Source: GWE2-40-63 sp050251815 (GTDB taxonomy: Bacteria; Bacteroidota; Bacteroidia; Bacteroidales; SZUA-534). Taken from it: 64,000 bases of DNA. Where the stretch lies: NCBI GenBank assembly GCA_050251815.1, contig JBFWMB010000005.1, positions 34,278 to 98,277 of the forward strand, in the 5' to 3' direction. The notes under the pieces are model-generated. The model did not search any database, was not told the DNA's origin, and saw only the letters and a program-made list of their open reading frames with translations. The translations under genes and the position numbers were made by a program. Each line of letters opens with the position of its first letter. Positions within the stretch are counted from its first letter, which is position 1. Below are positions 34,272 through 43,795 of this stretch, in pieces.

Positions 34272-34632
34272 CCAATAGCCTCCGTTCTTTTTTGGTTGGA
34301 CGTCCTGCTCCCCGTTCACGAAAACCTCCTAAATTTTGTCGCATCATATCCAGTTTAATTACTTCCTGTTCAGGAGTAATATCTTCCATATAATTACATA
34401 CCAGCTTGGCTCCCACCCGATTTTTCAGTAACCCGGTAACCTTATAGCGAAATAGCACCGGAGGTTTTTTAACCTCAATCACATCGCCAATTTTTACTAT
34501 CCGCGAGGGTTTGGCTTCGTCGCCATTTATGTACACCCTTCCTTTTTTACAGGCCTCAGTTGCCAAACTGCGGGTTTTGAAAACCCTAACTGCCCAAAGC
34601 CATTTATCGATACGTAAATCTGAATCACTCAA
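34249..34632 (-). CDS. S4-domain RNA-binding protein, Hsp15-like
   Basis: A 127-residue protein with an N-terminal S4 RNA-binding domain (LRIDKWLWAVRVFKTRSLA, then GRVYINGDEAKPSRIVKIGD, residues 6-50) and a basic C-terminal tail with GRPTKKERRLLDDW. This matches Hsp15 (HslR), which binds stalled 50S subunits carrying peptidyl-tRNA after heat stress and helps recycle them. The long basic tail is typical of the Bacteroidota form. Translationally coupled to the lipoprotein gene downstream. Confidence 0.88.
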   Translation of the reverse strand: MSDSDLRIDKWLWAVRVFKTRSLATEACKKGRVYINGDEAKPSRIVKIGDVIEVKKPPVLFRYKVTGLLKNRVGAKLVCNYMEDITPEQEVIKLDMMRQNLGGFRERGAGRPTKKERRLLDDWQQGD

Positions 34633-34811
34633 AATATTGCAATTTTAATTCCAGTAAGACAAAATTAGTTCGATTGGCTGGCATTAACAACTCCGTTATA
34701 AAAAATATAATTTATGCCTAAATTATTTTTAATTTTCCAAATTTGAGACCCCCAATAATACACCAGCTGCATTATGATTGCAGGAAAACAAATGCATTCG
34801 TATAATATTTT

Positions 34812-34819
34812 TAGTTTTG
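34812..34819 (+). promoter_or_regulatory. -7 element before the CAP/OmpA-like protein gene
   Basis: TAGTTTTG fits TAnnTTTG, about 38 bp before the ATG at 34857. No clear -33 element is seen. Confidence 0.35.
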
Positions 34820-34856
34820 TATAGTTATAATTGAGATTTTAGCTGTTTCCGAATTT

Positions 34857-37346
34857 ATGAGCATTATATTGAGTAAAACCAGAAACGTAAACTTACCAAA
34901 AACAACTTTTCGTAATTCTTTCCGATGGATTGCGATTATCAAAACAATATTAATCACATTATTAGTATCGACAAACATTAAAGCCCAGGAACTTAATGTA
35001 AAATATCAAATAGGCGGGCGCGAGATACATTCAATGAGTCCGGCTGTTTTGGATACATTATTTGAAGAAGTAATTGGTCGCCTGGTTTTGGATGAAATTA
35101 ATTCTGTGCTTGAATCGAGAGGACTCTACCCAAAAACCGAAGTGGAACTACTAAAGAAGGCTGCGGTTGACCAGGCTGTTTACATGGCACAAATTAATGA
35201 TAATGCCGTGGAGAGAAATGAAAAAGAAAATAAATTTACCGAAGACAGAATTGCCACCTACGGAGGTTCAAAACACGGAAGGGAACTCACTGGCAAAACA
35301 CTTATTGCCAAAGGAACCACTAATTATTCGTATGCTAAAATTGCCGATGATATTGTTTTTGGCTGGTTCTCGAGTTCAAAAACCAAAGCGCTTATCGAAG
35401 ATTTGGCTTACCCTATAGTTGGTGTTGGCGCCAAAACCGATGCTGATGCTAAGCGGGTTTATGTTTCTTTGGTTCTGGGTAACTACAAATCGTTCAATCA
35501 GGGAGCCGCATTAGCCCATCAATTGCCGGTTCCTTTCAGTACAAAAACCTTTGGGCTTAAAGAACCCGAAAACGGAAATTGCAAGAAAATTCAACGCATG
35601 GACAACTTATCGGAGTTTCAAAAAAAGCTTTCGGTTGAAAATGGCATTATTTATCTGGAAACTGACGATGAACGAACGCTACAAAAGCTCCTGAACGAGA
35701 AAAAAGACGGCCTGGCAATTGATATTATCCAAAAAGAACAATTTCCTTGCAATAAACCAAATATTATTGACCACAACAACTTAAACCAGGGTGTGCTTAC
35801 CAAAAGAATCTATTCAAAAAAACTTTTCAAAACCAATCTGGCCATAGATGATGAAAACAAGTTTGCTTTTAAAACTCCTTTGGGTAACCTCCCCGAAAAT
35901 TTAAACGATACGTATGAATTGGGCTTGGTGGTAATTAAAAATAAAAACTACTGCACCACTTTGTTTCCAACCTTTATAATTGAACCCCAGGGTCGATTTA
36001 CAAAAAACCTGGCACTATTGGCCGATACCATAACCATTAATTCAAGGTTTGCCTACCAGCCGGTTGCCGACACCCTGAAGCGTTCATTTAAAATTCCTTT
36101 CGAAAACAAAAAATACACTTATAATTCTGAAGATATTGAACCATTTCTTAAGCTTCTGAACGAACCCAAATTCACCATTCTTAATTTGAAAATAACTGCC
36201 TATTCATCGGTTGAAGGAGGAGAAAAAGAAAATCGCATGCTACAAATCAGGCGGGCAGAAAGCATCGTAACTGCACTGGAAGAAAGTCAGGACAAACCAA
36301 TAAAGGCAGAAATTATTACAGGATATAACCTTAGCGATTTTATTAATGACATCGACAGTTCAGAATACCAACATCTGGCCAACAAATCCTTAACTGAAAT
36401 TCAGCAATATATTAAAGAAAAGCAATTGAACGATGCACTGGAACCTTATCTGCAAAACCATCGCTATGCTTTAATTGAACTTCAAATAGCACACAATATT
36501 CGTGGTGAAAACGAATGGCCTTTTGTATTGCATAATTTTAACAAAGCCATTAAAGAAGAAGATCGGGCCCTGGCGCTTTCCATACAAAAATTCATTATCA
36601 AACAGGTTTTAAGCCGGCGTTATGAGCCAAAAGTGTTATCGGAACTTTTAATTCCCGAAACTGAGGATTACGCCGGAATGAAAATGAACCATGTCTGGCT
36701 ACAATATACTACACAACAAATAAGCAAAGAAGCTTTTCAAATGCAAGTAAAACAGCTGTATGAGCTTGATCCGGACAACGAATACATTGCCTTTAACGAT
36801 ATTTACCTTGATATTACACAAAAACCAGTTAGTAATTTGGGAGAAGCCTCGCTGCTTCAAACACGCATCGATCGATTGTATTACACGCCTTTAACAAAAA
36901 AAACGGTTGACGGATTAAACCTGAAACATCAATTCCGAATTATAAATTACATCGATTCTGTAGGAGAATCAAAGTCAATGCGTGCTAAAGCCATTGAAAA
37001 AATTAAAGAAATAACCGACATGCAAAGTGAGGGAATGGAAAATTCGATGAAATTTGCTGAACTTTACATCGAAAATCAGGATATTGAAAGCGCTTTGAAA
37101 ACTCTTGAACCGTGGGTAAGTCATCCGAAAGCTACTGAAAACCTGGTCTACGCATTCTTATCGTTGTGCAGTCAAAAGTTGGAAACCATGCATACGCCCC
37201 AATTTAATTATGCCATGCGAAAAGCTCAGCACTTGAACCCGGAACGTTTTTGCAGCTTATTCGACGGGAAACATTTCACCTTGTTGGTTCTTGAAAACGA
37301 AGGAGTAAAACAGCTCTACTGCAAATCGTGCAAAGCAAACCCATAG
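34857..37346 (+). CDS. Large secreted protein with CAP-like N-terminus and OmpA-like segment
   Basis: An 829-residue protein with a hydrophobic signal segment (about 26-44, ending NIKAQ), unusually preceded by about 25 polar residues. Residues 60-215 resemble a CAP/SCP-type domain (LDEINSVLESRGL, KKAAVDQAVYMAQIND, and VGVGAKTDADAKRVYVSLVLG). Around 440-470 a stretch LKITAYSSVEGGEKENRML followed by IRRAESIVTALE looks like an OmpA-C-type peptidoglycan-binding fold. The rest is helical and may hold TPR-like repeats (about 540-800). I know of no characterised homologue. A periplasmic peptidoglycan- or envelope-linked role is a guess from the OmpA-like part. Confidence 0.75.
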   Translation: MSIILSKTRNVNLPKTTFRNSFRWIAIIKTILITLLVSTNIKAQELNVKYQIGGREIHSMSPAVLDTLFEEVIGRLVLDEINSVLESRGLYPKTEVELLKKAAVDQAVYMAQINDNAVERNEKENKFTEDRIATYGGSKHGRELTGKTLIAKGTTNYSYAKIADDIVFGWFSSSKTKALIEDLAYPIVGVGAKTDADAKRVYVSLVLGNYKSFNQGAALAHQLPVPFSTKTFGLKEPENGNCKKIQRMDNLSEFQKKLSVENGIIYLETDDERTLQKLLNEKKDGLAIDIIQKEQFPCNKPNIIDHNNLNQGVLTKRIYSKKLFKTNLAIDDENKFAFKTPLGNLPENLNDTYELGLVVIKNKNYCTTLFPTFIIEPQGRFTKNLALLADTITINSRFAYQPVADTLKRSFKIPFENKKYTYNSEDIEPFLKLLNEPKFTILNLKITAYSSVEGGEKENRMLQIRRAESIVTALEESQDKPIKAEIITGYNLSDFINDIDSSEYQHLANKSLTEIQQYIKEKQLNDALEPYLQNHRYALIELQIAHNIRGENEWPFVLHNFNKAIKEEDRALALSIQKFIIKQVLSRRYEPKVLSELLIPETEDYAGMKMNHVWLQYTTQQISKEAFQMQVKQLYELDPDNEYIAFNDIYLDITQKPVSNLGEASLLQTRIDRLYYTPLTKKTVDGLNLKHQFRIINYIDSVGESKSMRAKAIEKIKEITDMQSEGMENSMKFAELYIENQDIESALKTLEPWVSHPKATENLVYAFLSLCSQKLETMHTPQFNYAMRKAQHLNPERFCSLFDGKHFTLLVLENEGVKQLYCKSCKANP

Positions 37347-37366
37347 AAAGTAGTTCGATTAAGAAT

Positions 37367-37930
37367 CTACTTGTTGTTATAAAAATTCATGGTACGCTGA
37401 ATACCCAGGGTAGGAAAAGCCAGAATGGCTTCGGTACACAGTTTAATGCGCTCGGGCAATTGTTTAAGTTCCTCATCACCCCAGGCTCCAAGAACATAAT
37501 CGACCTGTTGACCTTTTGAAAATTCATTTCCGATACCAAAGCGTAAACGGGCATATTGGTCGGTTTCAAGCAACTCATTTATACTTTTCAACCCATTATG
37601 TCCCGCATCGCTTCCTTTAGCGCGGATTCGAATTTTGCCGAAAGGCAAAGCCAAATCATCGGTTACAACCAGTAAATTTTCAATAGGGATTTTTTCTTTC
37701 TGAAGCCAGTAATGAAGGGCCTTACCACTCAAATTCATGTAAGTGGTTGGTTTTATGAGTACTAAAATACGCCCACGGTGTTTTATTTCGGCCACCATAG
37801 CTCGACGACCGTCTGTAAAAACAGTATTGGACGCTTCGGCTAAAGCGTCCAATACTTTGAATCCAATATTGTGACGGGTTTCGGAATATTCTTGTCCAAT
37901 ATTTCCTAACCCTGCAATAAGGTATTTCAT
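37367..37930 (-). CDS. pth: Peptidyl-tRNA hydrolase
   Basis: A 187-residue enzyme of normal length. It cleaves peptidyl-tRNA released from stalled ribosomes. Motifs are complete: GLGNIGQEYSETRHNIGF with the catalytic His in RHNIG, KPTTYMNLSGKAL, VVTDDLALPFGKIRIRAKG (in pieces), GHNGLKSI and RLRFGIGN. The gene lies 11 bp behind rplY, the same pairing as in many bacteria, so both are made from one message. Confidence 0.97.
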   Translation of the reverse strand: MKYLIAGLGNIGQEYSETRHNIGFKVLDALAEASNTVFTDGRRAMVAEIKHRGRILVLIKPTTYMNLSGKALHYWLQKEKIPIENLLVVTDDLALPFGKIRIRAKGSDAGHNGLKSINELLETDQYARLRFGIGNEFSKGQQVDYVLGAWGDEELKQLPERIKLCTEAILAFPTLGIQRTMNFYNNK

Positions 37931-37941
37931 TTGTTAGTCGA

Positions 37942-38523
37942 TTACTTAGTTCCTTCAGCTTGTTGTTTTGCTGACATAGCGCTACGAGTAAGACGAACTG
38001 TTGTTACAACGGCATTTTTAGGATCTAATAATTCCAGGTTTTTGAAGCTTAACTCACCAACTTTAATCGATTTACCAAGCATTAACGCTGTAATATCGAC
38101 ATCAAGCGTATCTGGGAAATCTTTTGGGAAGCCTTTAACACGCAGTTTACGCATTTTAAGCATCAATTTACCCCCTTGCTTCACACCTTCAGAAACTCCT
38201 GTAAGTTTAACCGGAATCTGGATGTTCATTAATTTAGTGTCAGATATCTCAAGAAAATCAACATGCTCAATCTCATCTGTAACTGAATTGAACTGAATGT
38301 TCTGCATAGCAGCACGGAATTTTTTTCCATCAACTTCAAGGTTTACCAAATAAACATTGGGGGTATAAACCAAATCCTTGAAATCTTTAGATACCACTGA
38401 AAAATGAATATTCTCAGCACCACCATACAATACACAGGGAACTAATTCCTGTTTTCTTAACTCACGAGTTGATTTTTTACCAAGCTCTGTCCGTTTGTTT
38501 CCTTTTAAATCAAAGGTTTTCAT
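37942..38523 (-). CDS. rplY: 50S ribosomal protein L25/general stress protein Ctc
   Basis: A 193-residue protein: N-terminal 5S rRNA-binding L25 domain (about 1-92, starting LKGNKRTELGKKSTRELR and holding VPCVLYGG) followed by the C-terminal Ctc/TL5 beta domain (about 95-185, VKLTGVSEGVKQGGKLM). This is the long two-domain form. It binds 5S rRNA in the large ribosomal subunit. The minus-strand element TATCTTTG (38603-38596), 73 bp upstream, is a good -7 box, though no -33 element is evident. Followed closely by pth. Confidence 0.97.
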   Translation of the reverse strand: MKTFDLKGNKRTELGKKSTRELRKQELVPCVLYGGAENIHFSVVSKDFKDLVYTPNVYLVNLEVDGKKFRAAMQNIQFNSVTDEIEHVDFLEISDTKLMNIQIPVKLTGVSEGVKQGGKLMLKMRKLRVKGFPKDFPDTLDVDITALMLGKSIKVGELSFKNLELLDPKNAVVTTVRLTRSAMSAKQQAEGTK

Positions 38524-38595
38524 GTTCTAAAAACTTTATGTGCTACCTGAGACCAAGTCCCCCATTACACGTTAGACAATTAAAATTTGCGGCTG

Positions 38596-38603
38596 CAAAG
38601 ATA
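38596..38603 (-). promoter_or_regulatory. -7 element before rplY-pth
   Basis: Minus-strand TATCTTTG matches TAnnTTTG. The -33 region lacks a clear TTTG at the usual spacing. Confidence 0.4.
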
Positions 38604-38649
38604 TAAATTTCAATTGATTAAAAACCGTATTGTTCAAAAAAAATAAATT

Positions 38650-38684
38650 AAAAAAGCATCTTCAACTAATATCGAAAATGCTTT
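38650..38684 (-). terminator. Terminator behind prs
   Basis: On the minus strand AAAGCAT and ATGCTTT pair, with further GAA/TTC pairing inside and a T run after GCTTTTTT. It lies just downstream of the prs stop codon. Confidence 0.7.
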
Positions 38685-38704
38685 ATATTCTTTGTCCGTT
38701 TTTT

Positions 38705-39643
38705 CTAGAAAATAAAGTTTGAGCTGATTGACCGCTGATTGTAAACACTTTTTATTGTATTTGCAAATAAATCGGCCACAGGCAACACGGTAATTTTATC
38801 ACATTGTTTTTTTAGCGGAATGGTATCAGTAACAATCAGTTCAGTAATATCAGAACGTTCAATACGTTCGTAAGCCGGACCCGAAAGTATAGGATGTGTA
38901 GCCATAACCCGTACACTTCTGGCACCGCTGTCCATCATAATACTTGCCGCTTTGGTAATGGTTCCGGCCGTATCGACCATATCGTCAACAATAACCACAT
39001 TTTTATCCATCACATCGCCAATTACACGCATGTCGCCAATTTCGTTTGCTTTTGAGCGGCTTTTATGGCTGATAACTACTGGCGTTCCCAGATAGGTTGA
39101 ATAGGCATAAGCTCTTTTGGTTCCACCCATATCGGGAGCTGCAATGGTTAAATTATCGAGATTTAGTGAGCGCAGGTAAGGCGTAAAAATTGACGATGCA
39201 TACAGGTGGTCGACTGGAATATTGAAAAAACCCTGAATCTGGTCAGCATGCAAATCCATAGTCATAACCCTTGATACACCCGCAGCTTCGAGTAAATCGG
39301 CAATTAATTTAGCGCCTATTGAAACCCGGGGCTTGTCTTTTCTGTCCTGGCGGGCAAAGCCAAAATACGGAATAACGGCTACAATTTTATATGCCGAGGC
39401 CCGTTTGGCCGCATCAATCATTAATAACAATTCAAGCAAATTATCAGAAGGCTGAAACGTTGATTGAATAATAAAAACATGGGAACCGCGAACCGTTTCT
39501 TCATACAAAGGTTGGAATTCTCCATCGCTAAAACGTTGTACTGAAGTTCTGCCTAAATTTGTGCCATAACATTCGGCAATTTTCTCGGCAAGGTATTTGG
39601 TTTGCGTACCAGAAAAAAGTTTAATTGGAGCCGTAAGAGACAT
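38705..39643 (-). CDS. prs: Ribose-phosphate pyrophosphokinase
   Basis: A 312-residue PRPP synthase, class I. It makes PRPP from ribose 5-phosphate and ATP for purine, pyrimidine, His, Trp and NAD synthesis. Visible are the RFSDGEFQPLYEETVRG segment, FGFARQDRKDKPR, the TMDLHADQIQGFF metal and ATP loop, and the PRPP-binding VVIVDDMVDTAGTI motif. Length and motifs are fully standard. It stands alone with its own terminator; the region upstream has a possible minus-strand -7 box TAATTTTG (39694-39687). Confidence 0.97.
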   Translation of the reverse strand: MSLTAPIKLFSGTQTKYLAEKIAECYGTNLGRTSVQRFSDGEFQPLYEETVRGSHVFIIQSTFQPSDNLLELLLMIDAAKRASAYKIVAVIPYFGFARQDRKDKPRVSIGAKLIADLLEAAGVSRVMTMDLHADQIQGFFNIPVDHLYASSIFTPYLRSLNLDNLTIAAPDMGGTKRAYAYSTYLGTPVVISHKSRSKANEIGDMRVIGDVMDKNVVIVDDMVDTAGTITKAASIMMDSGARSVRVMATHPILSGPAYERIERSDITELIVTDTIPLKKQCDKITVLPVADLFANTIKSVYNQRSISSNFIF

Positions 39644-39865
39644 AACGAATTGGTTTTCTGAATTTTAAGATTACTAAAACACGGCACAAAATTATAAAAT
39701 AAATGAGACACGCCGCATTTTTTTTATCTTTTTAATAACAAGTTATTTACTGTTGTTTAACTCTAAAAACATTTTATCGCAAAAAAAATAAAAATGACGT
39801 CCACACTTCTGTCTGAATGTCAAACACTTTATGCTATTGCCAAACATTTGCAGCAAGCCATTTAC

Positions 39866-40477
39866 TTAATCAACCACCCAGGGATTTTCAGTATTGATTT
39901 GATGAATGTAACCAAGCAATTCTTCTTTGCCTAATTTGGTTTCGGACGAGGTGATAAAATATTGGGGTAATTGCTCCCAATGTTTTAACAATTCTTTTTT
40001 ATAAACCGCTATATTTTTAGCCAAAGCAGTTTTCGACAATTTATCGGCTTTGGTAAAAGCCAAAGCCAATGGAACACCATTTGTTCCAAGCCATTCTAAA
40101 AATTCCAAATCAATTTTTTGCGGCTCCAACCGGGAATCGAGCAAAACAAACACACAGTATAAATTGGTTCGCATCAGCAAATAATCCTGAATAAATTTTT
40201 GCCATTTGGTGCGCATTTTTTTCGATACTTTGGCATAACCATAGCCAGGCAAATCGACCAGATACCACTTATTATCGATAATAAAATGATTTATTAACTG
40301 GGTTTTACCGGGTTGCCCCGATACTTTAGCCAATTTGGAATGGTTGGCCAGCATGTTTATTAACGATGATTTCCCCACATTGGAACGCCCAATAAAGGCA
40401 TATTCGGGCATGTTTGCTTCCGGACACTTTTTATAATCGGTATTACTAATTACAAATTCTGCTTTTTGTATTTCCAT
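39866..40477 (-). CDS. engB: Ribosome biogenesis GTP-binding protein YihA/YsxC (EngB)
   Basis: A 203-residue GTPase needed for 50S subunit assembly. G1 GRSNVGKSSLIN (about residues 31-42), G2 region GKTQLINHF, G3 DLPGYGYAKVS, G4 AFTKADKLS and G5-like ITSSETKLG are all present in order. Length is typical. The gene overlaps nothing; 3 bp separate it from the GIN-domain protein gene upstream, so they share a message although their functions look unrelated. Confidence 0.96.
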   Translation of the reverse strand: MEIQKAEFVISNTDYKKCPEANMPEYAFIGRSNVGKSSLINMLANHSKLAKVSGQPGKTQLINHFIIDNKWYLVDLPGYGYAKVSKKMRTKWQKFIQDYLLMRTNLYCVFVLLDSRLEPQKIDLEFLEWLGTNGVPLALAFTKADKLSKTALAKNIAVYKKELLKHWEQLPQYFITSSETKLGKEELLGYIHQINTENPWVVD

Positions 40478-40480
40478 AAT

Positions 40481-41167
40481 TTAAAAGGGTTCAAGCATAC
40501 CAATAGTTCCTTTAAAAAGTGTATTTCTATCGATAAACCGGGGTTGTTGTAAATATTTTAGGGTTGCACCAAACATTACTTTTGCCTTAAGTTTTTCAGA
40601 AACATTCACCTCGGCCGTGCCTCCAAGCATTTTAGCAAATAAATTTTCGGAAACCAAATCGGTAGCAATGTATGAACCTCCGGTTGCCGTTTTTAGCTTT
40701 ACCGAGCGGCTTACTCCGGTTAAGCGAACAAAAGCTCCTTTATTTACATTTACTGTGGCTGAATCGGTTTTAATAAGTAAATCGAGTTCGCATCCGGTTT
40801 TTGCTTCCAGATTAAAATCCGCTGCTTCAATTTCGCCTTTATTATACACTTTGGCTCCAGCATTTACAACAACCTCGTTAATATCGGTAAAATACACTGT
40901 GGCTTGTACTTTTATCGATGGTGGAAATTCATAAAGCAACCTTAACTCAAGAGTCGAATCTTTTACTTCGAATTTTACTTTTTCCACATCAAAAGTTCCT
41001 GATTCCAGAAGAATAGAAGCTTCGCCGGCCTTTTCGAGCCGAACTTCAATTTTACCAAATACCTTAACTTTATTAAATGCATCGAGTTTTTGAGCAACCT
41101 GAGCCTTTACTCCAAAAATTGAAAACAATAGAAATAATAATGAGAAAAGAAGTTTCCTGGTGTCCAT
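40481..41167 (-). CDS. Secreted GIN-domain (DUF2807) protein
   Basis: A 228-residue protein: signal peptide (residues 1-22, ending GVKAQ) followed by a repetitive beta-strand region typical of the putative auto-transporter adhesin, head GIN domain (DUF2807). It shows DAFNKVKVFGKIEVRLEK, VVVNAGAKVYNKGEIEAADF and LEAKTGCELDLLI in pieces, expected to form a beta-helix. Such proteins are very common in Bacteroidota, usually anchored or periplasmic, and their role is unknown despite the adhesin name. Co-oriented with engB, 3 bp upstream of it. Confidence 0.85.
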   Translation of the reverse strand: MDTRKLLFSLLFLLFSIFGVKAQVAQKLDAFNKVKVFGKIEVRLEKAGEASILLESGTFDVEKVKFEVKDSTLELRLLYEFPPSIKVQATVYFTDINEVVVNAGAKVYNKGEIEAADFNLEAKTGCELDLLIKTDSATVNVNKGAFVRLTGVSRSVKLKTATGGSYIATDLVSENLFAKMLGGTAEVNVSEKLKAKVMFGATLKYLQQPRFIDRNTLFKGTIGMLEPF

Positions 41168-41229
41168 ATGTTATTTTTTAGTTACTTACTTAAAGTTAAA
41201 CGCATTGACTTTAGTATTGTTTTAAATAC

Positions 41230-42225
41230 TTATTCCATAGGCAGATAAACTTCGAGCACCCTAGTTTCAGGTGTAAGCGGCTGCAAGGTGATTTCGTCAA
41301 TCAGGGCAGGAACTAAAACAGTTTCTCCTTTACTCAAACGAACCGGGGACTGGTTGGGTGAAAAATGAATATCCAAATCGCCATCAATACCCATAAAAAC
41401 CACAAACGAATCGAGCCATGCATAATTAAGTACTATTTTTTGATTCAGCTTTAATAAATTGGTGGTAAAATATTTACACGACTGAACTTCGTTTCGCTGA
41501 TTATTTTCCTGACGATATAGTGTTTTGAGTTGCTCGGGTTGTTCAAAATCAATGGCCTCAATTGCCAATTCTGTATGCAACTCCCGTTGATTCCCATCGG
41601 CATCAACCCTATCCCAATCGTAAATGCGATAAGTTAAATCCGATGTTTGCTGGATTTCGGCAAATAAAATTCCGGGACCAGTAGCATGAACCCGGCCGGC
41701 CGGCATAAAAAACACATCGCCTTTATGCACTTTTTCGCGATGCAACACATCTCCAATTTTTCCGGAATTTAAAACCTGAAGATATTTCTCCTTATCGAGC
41801 TTTTGGTTAAACCCTATAATAAGTTCGGCATCATCTTCGGCATCCATAATGTACCACATTTCGGTTTTTCCAAACGAATTATGTCGTTCAAGGGCCATTT
41901 CATCGTCGGGATGCACCTGAACCGAAAGGTAATCGTTCGCATCAATAAACTTTATTAACAGCGGAAAATTTATGCCAAATTGCGCATAAACTCTATCACC
42001 AATCAAATCGCCCATATATATTTCAACCAGTTCCAGCAAATCGTTTCCGGCTAAAAAACCATTATTTACCACCGACACACTGCCATCATATGCTGACAAT
42101 TCCCAGCTTTCGCCCACCTTTTCGAGCGTTCCAACATTTTTACCCAAAACCTCTTTCAGTCGCTTACCTCCCCATATTTTTTCTTTTAATACGGGTTCAA
42201 ATTTTAATGGATATAATTCATTCAT
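41230..42225 (-). CDS. manA: Mannose-6-phosphate isomerase, class I
   Basis: A 331-residue zinc enzyme interconverting fructose 6-phosphate and mannose 6-phosphate, feeding GDP-mannose and surface glycans. The start PLKFEPVLKEKIWGGKRL, the zinc-binding VQVHPDDEMA segment, EMWYIMDAE and GRVHATGPGILFAEIQQ are clear. It is the short Firmicutes/Bacteroidota form. A good promoter is seen about 50 bp upstream on the minus strand. It may serve the capsule system of this genome, but that is inference. Confidence 0.94.
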   Translation of the reverse strand: MNELYPLKFEPVLKEKIWGGKRLKEVLGKNVGTLEKVGESWELSAYDGSVSVVNNGFLAGNDLLELVEIYMGDLIGDRVYAQFGINFPLLIKFIDANDYLSVQVHPDDEMALERHNSFGKTEMWYIMDAEDDAELIIGFNQKLDKEKYLQVLNSGKIGDVLHREKVHKGDVFFMPAGRVHATGPGILFAEIQQTSDLTYRIYDWDRVDADGNQRELHTELAIEAIDFEQPEQLKTLYRQENNQRNEVQSCKYFTTNLLKLNQKIVLNYAWLDSFVVFMGIDGDLDIHFSPNQSPVRLSKGETVLVPALIDEITLQPLTPETRVLEVYLPME

Positions 42226-42275
42226 TCTTAATATTTTCTATAAATAGTTATACTGTATCAATGATTTTTCCGATG

Positions 42276-42305
42276 CAAAAATAGCAAACCCTTATCAGGC
42301 AACAA
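42276..42305 (-). promoter_or_regulatory. Promoter for manA
   Basis: Minus-strand TTG (42305-42303), 19 bp, TATTTTTG (42283-42276). Spacing and both boxes match the Bacteroidota consensus. Confidence 0.6.
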
Positions 42306-42438
42306 TTATTTAACGAATGAATTAATAAACTATTTCTTAAAAGTGGTAAAACTGCTTTTTTATAAAAAATGAGAACGCTAAAAGTTAAAAGTTGTATCTT
42401 GCAGCACACAATTTATCACACAAAACCTACAAATAAAC

Positions 42439-43056
42439 ATGCTTGTAATTGGTATTGCCGGAGGCACAGGTTCAGGAAAGACAACAGTTGTAAAAAAAAT
42501 AATGTCGAGCCTTACTGCTGACGAAGTTGCGCTGGTAACTCAGGATTCTTACTATAAAGACAATGGCCACCTGCCCCTTGAAGAACGACAGAAAATTAAC
42601 TTTGACCACCCCGATGCCATTGAGTTTGACTTGCTAACCAGGCATGTTCACGCATTAAAAAACGGTCAATCGGTTGAAGAACCCATATACAGTTACCTGA
42701 CCTGTACCCGTGCTAAAGAAACCAAAACAGTAAAACCTAAAAAAGTAATTATTGTTGAAGGAATTTTGATTCTGGGGCACCAGGCTTTGCGCGAGTTGTT
42801 CGATATAAAAGTATTTGTATCGGCCGATGCCGACGATCGTTTAATTCGGGTTATAAACCGCGACATTATTGAACGCGGACGTACCGTTGATGTGGTACTC
42901 GAACGATATCACCAATCGGTTAAACCCATGCACCTTCAATTTATTGAACCCACCAAACGTTATGCCGACCTGATAATTCCACAAGGCGGGCACAACAAGG
43001 TGGCAATTGATATATTAACAACCATTATAAAACTCAATTTGCAAAAAGAAAATTGA
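42439..43056 (+). CDS. udk: Uridine kinase
   Basis: A 205-residue pyrimidine salvage enzyme that phosphorylates uridine and cytidine. P-loop IAGGTGSGKTTVV (residues 6-18), TQDSYYKD, the NFDHPDAIEFDLL substrate loop, PIYSYLTCTRAKET and IIVEGILILGHQAL are conserved, as is the late RDIIERGRTVDVVL lid. Standard length. One bp separates it from the exonuclease gene, so they form a two-gene unit. The upstream region has TATCTTG, a one-base-short -7 box. Confidence 0.95.
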   Translation: MLVIGIAGGTGSGKTTVVKKIMSSLTADEVALVTQDSYYKDNGHLPLEERQKINFDHPDAIEFDLLTRHVHALKNGQSVEEPIYSYLTCTRAKETKTVKPKKVIIVEGILILGHQALRELFDIKVFVSADADDRLIRVINRDIIERGRTVDVVLERYHQSVKPMHLQFIEPTKRYADLIIPQGGHNKVAIDILTTIIKLNLQKEN

Positions 43057-43057
43057 C

Positions 43058-43795
43058 ATGGCCGATAAAATAAAAGAAGAAAATATTCTTTTTATTGATA
43101 TCGAAACAGCAGCGCAGCAAAAGAATTACAACGATTTGAACGAGCGTTTGAAAGAACTTTGGGCAAAAAAAATGCGCTGGTACATGGATAAAGAGTCGAA
43201 AACAGCCGAAGAATTATACGAAAAGGCAGCTATTTGGGCAGAGTTTGGAAAAGTAGTTTGCATTTCGGCCGGCTACATAACCAAGAAGAACGGGGAGCGC
43301 ATTTTTCGACTAAAATCATTTTATGGACATAACGAAAAGGAATTACTCACCAATTTTTCAGCTTTATTAAACCAGCATTTTAACAAAGACAAGCACCTGC
43401 TTTGCGCACACAATGGCAAAGAGTTTGATTTTCCTTACCTCTCGCGCCGCATGTTGGTAAACGGTGTGAGCCTGCCCAAACTACTCGACAATGCAGGCAA
43501 AAAACCCTGGGAAATTAAACACATCGACACCTTGGAATTATGGAAGTTTGGCGACGTTAAACACTACACCTCACTCGATTTACTTGCTGCAATTTTCAAC
43601 ATCCCCTCACCAAAAGACCAGATTGACGGCAGCAAGGTAAATCAGGTCTACTGGGAAGAACAAAACCTGGCAAAAATTGCCGAATACTGCCAAAAAGATG
43701 TGGTCACCATTTGCAAACTGTATCTTAAGCTAAATGGCGAACAGGAAACTGAAATGCTGCCCATTGAAATTGCCAATCCGGCTATCAGCAATTAA
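43058..43795 (+). CDS. Predicted 3'-5' exonuclease, PolB-like DEDDy type
   Basis: A 245-residue protein with the exonuclease domain of family B DNA polymerases. The three exonuclease motifs are visible: ExoI FIDIETA (residues 12-18), ExoII HNGKEFDFPYL (about 124-134) and ExoIII YCQKDVVTIC (about 212-221), where Tyr marks the DEDDy subclass. No polymerase domain is attached. Such stand-alone proteins are common in Bacteroidota and are presumed to act in DNA repair or RNA/DNA trimming. Its last 4 bases overlap the convergent hydrolase gene. Confidence 0.87.
   Translation: MADKIKEENILFIDIETAAQQKNYNDLNERLKELWAKKMRWYMDKESKTAEELYEKAAIWAEFGKVVCISAGYITKKNGERIFRLKSFYGHNEKELLTNFSALLNQHFNKDKHLLCAHNGKEFDFPYLSRRMLVNGVSLPKLLDNAGKKPWEIKHIDTLELWKFGDVKHYTSLDLLAAIFNIPSPKDQIDGSKVNQVYWEEQNLAKIAEYCQKDVVTICKLYLKLNGEQETEMLPIEIANPAISN

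Noticed and set aside
39794..39934. 46-residue plus-strand frame next to engB
   Set aside because: It overlaps the 3' end of engB, has no signal or domain and no promoter; chance frame.
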